From positions 7,316,001 to 7,380,000 of the forward strand of contig WHVY01000001.1 of assembly GCA_022266195.1 (NCBI GenBank): a DNA stretch of 64,000 bases. Direction: 5' to 3'. The DNA comes from Tetranychus cinnabarinus. Its lineage: Eukaryota > Arthropoda > Arachnida > Trombidiformes > Tetranychidae. The notes under the pieces are model-generated. The model saw only the letters and a list, made by a program, of their open reading frames with translations, was not told the origin of the DNA and did no database searches. Numbering within the stretch: position 1 is the stretch's first letter; each line of letters begins with the position of its first letter. Of this stretch, positions 13,401 to 22,412 are shown one piece after another. The position numbers and the translations under genes are program-made.

Positions 13401-16132
13401 AGTAGAATTTCCTCTGGAAAAATTGGTTATCGATCAAATACTGAGGTCCATCTAGTTCAGGCAAAATTGATGCTAATTTCGATTCAGGATGGGAATTAGT
13501 TTTGAATTTTACATCTGTAAATATATTACAATTTTTGGAAATCGATTTGCACATCAGACACCTTCAAGTACATGATTAAAATTGATCAATATCGGCAATA
13601 AAATTATGCAACAATTGTTTGACTGCTTGTAGCTTCTTGTGCTCTTCATCGTGTATCATTTCCTTGAATTAAGTTAACCGCTTTAATACATTTTGATCGT
13701 TTTTTTGCCATGCTTTGAAACCAAAGTAATAGTTTGAAAAAAGAATAGAAAATCTATATCAAATTTCACATAATTCAGCGCAATTCGTAATCTGATTCTA
13801 GGCATTTTTAGCCTTCAACTTTCGACTTTTTTTCTTCCCTTTCCTTACTAATGTTGTATCAATCATCAAGTTCTTTGCTCTTCATCATGCCATGACATTG
13901 CTTACTTACCTTTTTGCTTTTTGTCTAACCATTCATTTGTATTTCCATCCAGTTCTGACCTTATATATACAGTAAACTCATCAGATGATTATGGAATAGT
14001 TCATTGTACAGCGAAAAATGATGTCGGCCTCCAAAGAAGTTCGTGTAGATTTTTAATCAAACCACAAGGTGAGTTTATACAAAAATCGATTAGAAAATTT
14101 CACAAAATAATTTTCTTTTTTTTCTGTTTTTGCCCATTTTCTCTTTTCAGTGCCACCAGAATTTCCTTATAATTGTAAAATAGTTAATCAATCAGATGAT
14201 AGTCTTTTTATAAGCTGTATCTACACTGGTAACCTCAATTTATCTAATAATGCTCAATTTATGGGTTCAAATGGCCTTAGAAGCGATGATGCCTTAAAAC
14301 CGTCTAATTTGTCATTCTCATCATCAACTTTATCTTCACTTTCACTCACACCTTCACCAACAACAACAACATTCCCAGTAATGTCATCATCATCTTCACC
14401 ATTAATGGATAAAAACATATCATCGCAACAATCAAACAGCATAACAATTCATCCAAAGACAATTTACTTTGCTGAAGTTTATACCAAAAATGATCAGAAT
14501 CTTGTTATCAATGTTACAAGCACTAATGCTCCTTATTACTATCATGATAATTCTAATGGAAAGAGGAAAAATAACAAGAATGAAAATGATGGAGATGGTG
14601 ATAATGATGATGGAAAAGGAGAAAGAAATGATGAAAATATTGGATCAAATGGATCAATAGATGGTTCATCAACTAATTTTTTAACTCAAAGCTCACCTGA
14701 ACTCGGTGAAACTGGTGATCCATTTCAAATAATTGATTCACTTTCACGTCCAATTGAGTTTTTCATCACTTCATTGGAACCTTCAACAGTTTTCAAGATC
14801 AATATTTATGCAGTCAACTCGTTTGGACGCAGTCCAAGTGTTACCTTAGAAGGTTCAACATTGAGGTCAGCCGAGAAGCTTATCGATCGCAGCATGGGAT
14901 CCGAAGACGGGATGGCAGACTACGGAGGTAACTCCATCTCTCACCGAAATGGACCTGCTGAACGAAGTAAAAGTTCATCTTCATCAGCCACCTCAGCCGA
15001 CTTGTCTTTTGATGATAAGGTTGACCTTTTAAGAGGATTCCCATTACTTCTGATAATACTCATTGGTGGTGTTGCCACTGTTTGTGGTACCGTTTTCCTT
15101 GGAATCGCAGCAATCTTTCGATTGCGTCGAAACATTTTAAACCATAATGGAACAACTGGTTCAAAGGAAGCAAAGAAATTGGTCAATGAGCAGACAAAAA
15201 ACTGCACTGATGAAGGTGACAATGAAAATAGTTTCTGTGCTACTGCCAATTGTGCCAGAATTTCGGGCGTAACGAGTTCTCAACCATACGATGATCATTC
15301 TCAATATTCCCAGCCTCACCAACGAGAGCAAAATATTCAAATACACTTGTTCAATGGCAATAATGCTCAGGAGAGCACAGAAGATACAAGAGACTGTAAC
15401 GTCGATTTTGACGCAGAGGAAGGGCCGCCAGATATCATTCCATCATTCAATTACCTTAGAAGAGCTAATATGGATAAGCATTCCATTTCTCATGGTACGA
15501 CTTCAGTAACATAAAATAAGCATGAATAGACGAATAATTGTCTCAATAGTTTCGAGTTCACTATTTATAGTGAATGGTTATGTGAATGAGTGATGAGATG
15601 AGCCAATTTCGAGCAAGTTTTAAGGGTTTTTAAAGGGATATAAGTTTTTATGTGAGCAAAGCAAAACTGTACATTAGTGTTGGGTTGAGATACCGAAGCC
15701 AGTTGGTTGATGATCGACTGATATGAACTTTCATCATTTCTTTACAAATAGTGAATCTCAATCTCTAGTCGATCTATTCTTGTTCATTCGAGTTTTAAAC
15801 TATTCTTTTTTCCTGTCTCTTTAGATTGTTCTGAAAACTGTACACCTAGCAGTATCATCCACTATGCCGGACTCACATTTCCAGTCGAAGAGCTGATTAC
15901 CAGTAAACATTCACCTCATCAAGTGATGCACACACTTACTGGAGTTCAATTTGCACCAACAGACATGAACAGTATAAATCTAAATGCTGCAGTTAAAAAT
16001 AACATGAATAGCAATATAACAAGTAGATATGAAGATCAAAAGGAGGGAATTGAATATGCACAGGGCGAGTTGGTGAAAACACGAGTCAACATTATTGGAG
16101 CTGGAAGTGCAAAATTTGAATCTTCAGTTTGA
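4493..16132 (+). CDS. side: Sidestep-family Ig/FN3 transmembrane receptor, 5' incomplete
   Basis: Exons, with phases that join correctly: 4493-4570, 5334-5459, 7710-7859, 7959-8093, 8303-8464, 12212-12368, 12442-12582, 13953-14068 and 14151 onward. Ig motifs are visible in order: a GKPRPSLTWW start, SKLTCQAVNNN, VTFECKTIGSRPKPNVYWLFDG, MLSCIAENPK, VYFDCKIDSNPKP, GLYQCIVTNSQG, VLRCYVEANPEK and DYGIVHCTAKNDVG. They match the later Ig domains of Drosophila Sidestep. An FN3 domain follows, from YNCKIVNQSDDSLFISC to FKINIYAVNSFGRSPSVTLEG, then a transmembrane helix at about 15037-15120 and a cytoplasmic tail. The open frame ends at 15514, but a further exon at 15825-16132 is in phase. The signal peptide and first Ig are not found. 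Sidestep proteins act in motor-axon guidance and partner with Beat Ig proteins; that role here is by homology. Confidence 0.92.
4571..5333 (+). other. Sidestep intron, pyrimidine-rich
   Basis: GT-AG intron. The open frame at 4813-5091 is a T-rich stretch without coding character. Confidence 0.7.
5460..7709 (+). other. Sidestep intron with tRNA-like sequence
   Basis: GT-AG intron of 2.25 kb. It holds the tRNA-like unit at 6794-6865. Weak inverted matches lie near its ends (TCCCAATGAACA at 5813-5824 against TGTTCCTTGGGA near 7098-7109), which could be the termini of an old element, but no target duplication is visible. Confidence 0.55.
6794..6865 (+). other. tRNA-like Pol III sequence (SINE or pseudogene)
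   Basis: An A box TAGCCGAGTGG and a B box GGTTCAACACC both fit the polymerase III consensus and are spaced as in a tRNA. The acceptor stem does not pair well (only about four of seven positions), so a working tRNA is unlikely. A tRNA-derived SINE or a decayed tRNA gene fits better. Confidence 0.5.
8465..12211 (+). other. Long sidestep intron
   Basis: A 3.7-kb GT-AG intron. AT-rich sequence with purine and pyrimidine tracts; I see no exon, RNA gene or clear element in it. Confidence 0.6.
12583..13952 (+). other. Sidestep intron containing a duplicated block
   Basis: About 12660-13260 recurs, diverged, at about 20820-21340. Both copies include a short CCTAACCTAAC run resembling the arthropod telomere repeat, and a GGCGCGAAACTCGAATATTC segment. 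The block may be an old repeat in its own right or may simply be part of the duplicated gene. Confidence 0.65.
14220..14750 (+). other. Low-complexity insertion inside the sidestep FN3 domain
   Basis: Between the FN3 B strand (SLFISC) and the F strand (FKINIYAVN) lie roughly 170 extra residues. They are rich in Ser, Thr, Asn, Asp and Lys, with a Thr/Pro run and an Asn/Asp/Gly-rich stretch. The frame remains fully open and no splice sites are needed to keep it so. It is absent from the Drosophila protein as I know it. Confidence 0.75.
15495..15824 (+). other. Alternative intron near sidestep stop codon
   Basis: The acceptor at 15823-15824 (TGTCTCTTTAG) is good. Donors in the required phase exist after 15494 (CATG/GTACGA), 15395 (GACT/GTAACG) and 15215 (GAAG/GTGACA). 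The first removes least coding sequence, just before the 15514 stop. If spliced, 101 more residues ending in ESSV are added. Confidence 0.5.
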
Positions 16133-17066
16133 TTAAGATTAAATTGTAATCATTTATTAACTTTTGATACACATTTTATATTTTATTAAGTGACCTCAGT
16201 TATATTTGTTTGGAGTAAATTATATCGAAAAAATAATGTACAATTAATATTAAACTGCATTCAAACAAGACCAAACTTGGCCATCAATTTTATATGAAAT
16301 ATCAGCTTGCTCCTTCACCAGCATCCGAAAATAGACTTGGTTCAAGAACTTGCGGAGAAACATTCAAGTTTTATGAAAAGTGTCACTGATCACCAGAGCT
16401 ATCCTTTTGGAAACGACTGACCGGTCTTATGCAGGTCGAAAAAGCTTAGTTCAGTTACCATTTGGGGTTGAAACCCTGCAATTGGCTTATTGAGGAGTTT
16501 CAACTTTTAATGCATTTATAGCAAGTCGATAACAATTAATTTTTTAATTATGATTAATACAGAATCGAAGACCTGTATTTTTTGTTGATAATAACAAGTA
16601 ATAAATGGGAAATCATTTCGATGAAAACCTATGAAAGTAAGAACATAATTTCATATCAAATATAACGCTAGCAGCCGGAATATTTTTACACTTTTTAGTG
16701 ATAAATTTCATATATTTGGACTGAAAGGCAACGTTATTCAGAATAAAACTTCATTATGATCTAGACGAGCCGTCTGACGCCATTCTTCAGAGAGTCGTGA
16801 TTCTCAGAATCATTCAATTTGTCGAATCCTCATAGCCTTCGGATAAAGTGACTCGTCAACCATTGCAGTTGACCAAAACAATGATAAATTACCGTTAAGG
16901 TTTACATTGGGTTTCGGAGTACAATTAAAAAGTATTTCTGTGATTAATTGCATTTTTACAATTCTGAAATAAATCACTAAAAAAGGCAAAAGTTTTCCAA
17001 TGATACAATCAAAGCTAAAAGCAATGAAATAACCATTTTTATTATAATAAATTCATGTCAAAGTAG
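16133..17066. other. Sidestep 3' flank / GR 3' flank
   Basis: Converging 3' ends of the sidestep-like gene (+) and the gustatory-receptor-like gene (-). An AATAAA lies at 16742-16747 (+). It also holds one copy of a dispersed repeat at 16307-16441. Confidence 0.5.
16307..16441. repeat. Dispersed repeat, copy 1
   Basis: Resembles 20451-20579 in the same orientation: both carry CATCCGAAAA, a GAGAAACATTCAAGTT segment and a GATC-rich end near CCGGTCTTAT / CCGATCTTAT. The copies are clearly diverged. The family is unknown. Confidence 0.6.
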
Positions 17067-17072
17067 ACTTAC

Positions 17073-18455
17073 AAGCAAATAGTTGTAGCTATTCATTTCC
17101 AAAGATGCCAATATTACAAACAGTTTCCTGTGCGATACATATTCAGATATTATCATGAGTTTCATTTTATCCACCAATCTGAGCTTAATATCCTTTGAAT
17201 AAATGACTCGACGCAATTGCTTATGGCAATCATTGAACTATAATTTGGTGAAAAATATTTCAATGAAAAATGTGAATGATTAAAGCCAAGAATTCAGACT
17301 TGGTGCGCTTATATTATGCCGCTTAATAGAAACATAAAAAAGTCTATGTTTTGTCATGTATATCGATAAAATTCTCGGCCGAACGAGCCTCGCGTTTTGT
17401 GTGTGAATATCTTCAAAGTATTGTTTTAACACATACTGGAAGGACTTATTTATAATAAGATATCTGGATATACTGACATATCGATTTGTGCTCCTTACCC
17501 TTGTTTTTGCATAAACTCCACTGAGAAAAATAAGTGATTGTCCGCATGCAAAGTTGATTATGGCGAGTCCAAGAAGCGAAAAGAAATGAAACTTGTTCAA
17601 TGGGATAAAAAAGAGCAAATACATGAGAAATATTTGACCAATAAATGTGCTGCTGAAAGCAGCCGAACATACTTGGGACCAAAAAAAGTTGCCGTAATAA
17701 ACTTGTTTCAACAGAGAAATGAATCGAGCCGAGTTTGATGCAATTTTTCGAGGCCATCGTTTCGTTTTGTCCATTTTGGTATCAAATCTCTCTTTTATCT
17801 TGATAAACTTCTGACCAACAAGTAAAGCGTTGAAACAAAACAGAAAGCATATGTTGATGCCATAATTTGTAGCTGCAGTAGCTGCTCCTGATATTATTAG
17901 TGAATGAATATTAAGCAAAATCAAGAGTGGAACATCTGAATAATGCAGAATCATATTAGGTAGGAAAAAAGAATAGTTGAACAATAGAGCGAAAATAACC
18001 GACGAGTCAATATTGGAGTAGTATAGCTTTGAAGCGACAATAATTTTACCATTTGGTCTTCGAAAAAATTCGTCTTTTCCTTCTTCCAAAATTGATAAAC
18101 CATCGAACCAGATTTGCATTTTGACCGATCTGTTTGTCTTATCGATAATGTAAATAGCATAGATGGCAGATAGGAACCAGAATGCTTGCACTGCCCAAAT
18201 AACATCATGAATTGACTCGTAATTGTAGGCAAAGTCACCCAAATAGAGTTTGCGAATTGGTTCGATTGGAGCAAATATATAAATCGGTGCTCTAATCAAA
18301 TAGCTTGTACAAAGGCAGCACAGAAGGATTGTTATAGCTCTATTGTACCATGGACTGGGTAAATTTAAATATGTTAACCAGAAGAAGTGTTTTTTTATTA
18401 AAAATCGAGAAAATGGAAATTGTTTTGACACAAAAGATTCAATGCCTGACGCCAT
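17073..18455 (-). CDS. Gustatory-receptor-like seven-transmembrane protein
   Basis: Exon A runs 18455-17499 (319 residues, ATG at 18455). Its open frame continues to 17280, but a GTAAGG donor follows AKTR, and reading past it loses the family pattern. Exon B, 17237-17073, joins in phase after a TTATAG acceptor and gives FNDCHKQLRRVIYSKD and RKLFVILASLEMNSYNYLL. This matches the last cytoplasmic loop and start of TM7 in arthropod gustatory receptors. Hydrophobic segments in exon A include AITILLCCLCTSYLI, VIWAVQAFWFLSAIYAIYI, VIFALLFNYSFFL, INICFLFCFNALL, FIGQIFLMYLLFFI and LLGLAIINFACGQSLIFLSG. The 3' end is unclear: reading on past 17073 stops after four residues (VSLL), and a GTAAGT there could instead splice onward. 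The ligand is unknown. It may be a recent pseudogene if TM7 is truly short. Confidence 0.7.
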
Positions 18456-18822
18456 TCAAACTTATTTAGTTTTGAACTATTGAATTTAAAAGTAACTTTC
18501 TAAATGAAAGCAAAGAATAAATGAAAATGGATTGAAATTTTGAAATAGCAACTAATAATCAAATGATATTTTACTTTGTCTGTCTTTCATTGATGTTAGC
18601 GTTCATCACGCAACAAGTTTCAATAATTTTTATTAATTGCATTCTGTCTTAAGATCTAACTGGTTTAATTTGAGTTATTGTTTCATTTAATTGCCTTTGT
18701 TCGTTAAAATGAATTTTTTCCAATAAACAAATTCAGGATCTAATATAAACTTTTTGATGATCCAAGTTGTTTCAATTTTGTTAGTATAGAGGCTGCTGTG
18801 ATCATTAATCGTCGCTAATTTC
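18456..18822. other. Spacer upstream of the GR-like gene
   Basis: No feature recognised. It should contain the promoter of the minus-strand GR-like gene. Confidence 0.45.
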
Positions 18823-19262
18823 CTAGAAAGCTCGAACTATTATATTTTTAGCCTTTGTAGTCAAATTATGTCCAAGATTGGCTCGTACAATCCCTTTAAG
18901 TTTAGCCACAATTTGACTAATCGTAAAGTCTTTTTCACTGAAAAGGATGCTGTCAACCAACATCGAAAAAGATACTTCGCAATGAAAAAACCATCCTCAG
19001 AATGAGAAATACAAAATTTGAGGTCTTTAGCTTTTGTCAAATTTCTTTGCTTCCTCGGTGATGACTGATGTATCGATTGAAGCTGCGTTGCCTTTTCGAT
19101 ATCAATGTATCGAAGATCGCTTACAAATCTTAAATCATTCCCTTGACTTTAATACCAAATTAATGTGATTTTCAGGGGAATTCAGCTCTGAGGCAATCTG
19201 CCTGGCTTTCACCCAGATGTCTCAGATCAAACCTCTGTGGATGAAATTCAAGTAAACGTTGA
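18823..19262 (-). pseudogene. Degraded coding remnant, unknown family
   Basis: On the minus strand two overlapping frames look coding and would join through one frameshift. One gives DLRYIDIEKATQLQSIHQ and SEDGFFIAKYLFRCW; the other continues VDSILFSEKDFTISQIVAKL and ends IVRAF then TAG at 18825-18823. Further upstream, 19262-19175 reads FDLRHLGESQADCLRAEF and stops. There is no starting ATG. The composition is more protein-like than nearby open frames. I do not recognise the family; a decayed transposon-encoded protein or an old retrocopy are options. Confidence 0.35.
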
Positions 19263-19671
19263 ATCAAGCATTGTAAGTCGAAATAGGATGAATTTAAGGA
19301 GCAATTGTCCAATTTAATCCGACATAAATTTAAGGCATTTATCAATTAAATCAATGTAATATTTGGATGACAAAAAGCAAATGAAACATCTAAAAAATGA
19401 AACTATAAATTTGAAAAGGGTAATAAACCAAAAGACTTCAAAACTTTATGTAGATTTAATGATTCGCACGTTTATGCAAGTTCACAAGATACTCAATTTT
19501 CACTGTTCTGATATCGTCAGATTGCTTATTCAGTCATTTTGAACAAACACAAGTGCTAGATGATAAACTGACAAGGGAAGTTCCATTGCTTTTACGATCC
19601 TTTAACGATCTTTGGTTCACAGTAAAACCTACTGAAGCGCATATTATTCAATTATCATTAATTTTGGTTGC

Positions 19672-20070
19672 CTCCAAGTCTTGTGGCACAAGCAAGCTAG
19701 AGAGAGCGTAAGGCCAGCGCATAAAGTTAACACGCAGAATTGTTTGCCTCTTTGGGCTTTTTGCGTTTAATACAATAATTTTCACTCTCAAAAGTATCAA
19801 TGTCTGCTTATCCAATACACTTCATAAATTATGTTTGATTATTTAAATCAAATAGCTCACTGGTTAAAGAGTTGGTCAAGTTCGATTGAAAATTAAATTA
19901 AGAGTGTGAGAGGATCGAGTCAGTTGGGGGAATCTGTTTGTTGCTATAAATTTAAACAGACGTGCAGCAGCGTGCATACATTTTATCAAACGCATAACTG
20001 GCGTCAAATTTGATAATTAAGCATTAAGCTCGTGCTTACAGCGTCTTTACTTGAATCGATTGGGCTCCAA
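19672..20070 (+). mobile_element. Insertion of about 390 bp in the sidestep copy
   Basis: The intact parent (around 7757) reads GCCTCCAAACAAG without a break. Here the left flank ends CCTCCAAG, about 390 bases intervene, and the right flank resumes CTCCAAACAAG. CTCCAA is thus duplicated, perhaps an 8-base duplication with one change on each side. The ends lack a convincing inverted repeat and there is no poly(A) tail or coding sequence. The class is unknown. Confidence 0.65.
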
Positions 20071-20450
20071 ACAAGTTACATTTGAATGTAAAACTATTGG
20101 TTCAAGACCAAAGCCCAACGTCTATTGGCTTTTTGATGGTAAAACACATTCAACTGGAATATCAGGTAAAATTCAATTATCACTATTTACACCTCAACAT
20201 GTCTTCACACATCTCATTCATATCAACACACATTTCCCTTCATTTCCATTTGATTGACCATTCATCAGGTGACCAAGTAGTAACCAGTCGAATAACAATT
20301 CAAGTAAACAAGTCTCATAACGGTGCCATGTTATCCTGTATTGCTGAGAATCCAAAAATACTAAACTCGCAGATATCGGATCAACTGCAATTAGATGTTC
20401 AATGTGAGTTTCCAAAATGTTGGCCACTCGAATTTTTTGTCTTGTCTTGT

Positions 20451-20579
20451 CTTGGTTCCTTCAGCGACATCCGAAAACAGACTTAAATTCAAGCCCTTTC
20501 GGAGAGAAACATTCAAGTTCGATGTGAAGTGCAACTGAGCTAATCTTTCGAAAACAATCGGCCGATCTTATACCGGATC
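20451..20579. repeat. Dispersed repeat, copy 2
   Basis: Same family as 16307-16441. It follows directly after the copied sidestep exon at 20269-20403, where the parent has unrelated sequence, so it may mark a breakpoint of the rearrangement. Confidence 0.55.
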
Positions 20580-20819
20580 GTAACTTTTTAATTGTTATAA
20601 AGGGTGTTGCGCAAAGAGTAAAGGAGAAGAGGTTTCTCGCAATACAATTTTACGAAGCTTACAAAGTGGTTCTGGCGAGGGCGCTTAAAGGTAATTCAAA
20701 GGTATTTTTAATAGATTAGATAAAAAAATTAGATTAAAATTAATTTGAAAGAGATTGAAAAAGTGACTGATTTGAGCGCCTCTCGTTGAGGACCACTAAC
20801 TAAAATTCGACAAGAGTAT

Positions 20820-21340
20820 CGTTTTGAAATTCAATATCTGTGCGACTCTCGCTCTCAATACAATATACAACTCGGATAGGCTTTTAATACTCGGACAGGG
20901 AAAATAATTTTTAAGAGACAATTTGAAACGTTTCTTTTAAACTGATCTAAGGCTAAGTAGTGTTTTAACCAAATTCGATGACGATCAAATCTTTTTTTTC
21001 ATAGCGAACCGCAAAATTTACTTGTCACCCTAATACATGTATCAAGTGACAATTGTGCAAGGCTTCAATGATTCTTCAAGAGAAAGGTCTTCTGTATAAT
21101 CGAAAGTCATGGTAAACGTTACAATGTATTTTAGACTCTTTTGCATACCATCGGTTGATGAAACTTTTAGAAAGCATTCAATCATCTTTCTTAGCCTCTT
21201 ATTAAGAGACTCGACATTTTCTGGATTAGTTATTTTTAAATGACTCCAGATGGCACACTCAACCTAACCTAACCAACCAATACTTTATTTTTTGGCGCGA
21301 AACTCGAATATTCTCTGAATCGGCGCCCTTACCAATTTCC
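20820..21340 (+). repeat. Copy of sidestep intron block
   Basis: Diverged copy of 12660-13260, including AACGTTACAATGTATTTTA, GACTCCAGATGGCACACTC and the AACCTAACCTAACC run. Identity is high towards its right end and lower at its left. Confidence 0.8.
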
Positions 21341-21363
21341 CGCTGAATTTTTGCTCTTCATCA

Positions 21364-21718
21364 TGCCCATGAGGTAAAGGGTCAAAACAGCGAAAGCAAA
21401 ATAGCGAAAGTCAAAACATAGAAGTTCTAAACAGAGAAAGGCAAAAATAAGAAGCTAAATAATTAAACTGATAAGTTTTTTTCCTGAAAATTAAACCTTT
21501 GATTGTCATAAACTGAATTGGCTTAACTATTTCCTTTTGTTTGCGTTTTTTATTCTTTCATTCAAATCTATACCAATCAAATCGTTTTCTCAATCAAGCT
21601 AATTACAAACTGATCAAAAAAAAAGAAAATGAAAATTTTTGCTTCTAAACAGCAATGTGAGCCTCGATAGTTTTCGCTGTTTTGCCCTTCTTGGTTTTGA
21701 GCCCAAACCTGCCCATGA
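21364..21718. mobile_element. Non-autonomous element (MITE-like) with 9-bp target duplication
   Basis: The parent intron has a single CATGCCATGACATTG. Here TGCCCATGA occurs at 21364-21372 and again at 21710-21718, with 337 bp between (21373-21709). The inserted segment has inverted matches near its ends: GGTAAAGGGTCAAAACAGCG on the left against the complement of GCTGTTTTGCCC and GGTTTTGAGCCCAAACC on the right. It has no coding capacity. A 9-base duplication suggests a Mutator-like or hAT-like source, but the superfamily is not certain. Confidence 0.75.
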
Positions 21719-21999
21719 CATTGTTTACTCACCTTTTTGTCTAACCTTTTATTTCCATCCAGCTCTGACCTTATATATACAGTAAACTCATCAGATGATT
21801 ATGGAATAGTTCATTGTACAGCGAAAAATGATGTCGGCCTCCAAAGAAGTTCATGTAGATTTTTAATCAAACCACAAGGTGAGTTGATTCAGAAATGATT
21901 ATCAACTTTGACATCATTCAGCTCAATCCGAAATCATCTAATTCATTGACATGTCCAATGGAAATGTTAACTAACCTCGGTTGGTTGGACATTTTAACC

Positions 22000-22412
22000 T
22001 TTATCATTTGTTTAATTTCCATTCTGATAAGATAATTGCAAAAAATAACACGCAACGCCCTTTAGAAACAGATGGTTACTGTGTGTATCTTTTATGTTGA
22101 CCTTGTCCAGGTGATATCGACAGCGACAGATATGAAAAGCCATCTGCGCTGCAAACATCATCTTATTTGCGCATTTACCTTTGGTGATGATAATACGCTC
22201 ACTGCGCAAGATGATAAACAACAAAACATTTCATTCAAGTTGTATGCGATCAATGAACAGTTAATGCCAAGCATAAGGAGATAAAAGTTTTCCCTACACT
22301 CAAGGAATATTCACATTTTTTTTGTATTTCATGTGTTGTTTAAAATCGACTGATTCTCGTTAAACATTCTTTGTGTGTTTCCATCAAGTTATCCCAAATC
22401 AAACAACAAAAC
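22000..22412 (+). promoter_or_regulatory. Possible couch potato 5' region
   Basis: Sequence just before the first candidate couch potato coding exon. About 22080-22240 is less AT-rich than its surroundings and holds an open frame on each strand, but neither resembles a known protein. Frame open upstream of ATG 22413 runs only to a TAA near 22342. A 5' untranslated exon or promoter is plausible; no TATA box was identified. Confidence 0.25.

Larger units (their letters stand above)
19611..21890 (+). pseudogene. Shattered partial copy of the sidestep gene
   Basis: Copies of three sidestep exons lie here in order: 19623-19677 plus 20065-20165 (copy of 7710-7859, split by an insertion), 20269-20403 (copy of 7959-8093) and 21763-21878 (copy of 13953-14068). 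Short intron flanks are kept. The Ig exon 8303-8464 and the exons at 12212-12368 and 12442-12582 are missing, and intron block 12660-13260 is represented at about 20820-21340. The second and third exon copies are nearly identical to the parent. The first 55 bases of the first copy carry several substitutions. No start, transmembrane or tail exon is present, so it cannot encode a receptor alone. Confidence 0.88.

Noticed and set aside
14254..15346. Minus-strand and alternative-frame open frames over the sidestep terminal exon
   Set aside because: Shadows of the long exon; none resembles a protein family.
17280..17492. C-terminal 72 residues of the 391-residue GR open frame
   Set aside because: They follow a GTAAGG donor and lack the receptor family's C-terminal pattern, whereas exon 17073-17237 supplies it in phase.
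22012..22284. Open frames of 70 residues on both strands before couch potato
   Set aside because: They overlap each other, lack domains and show no splice context.
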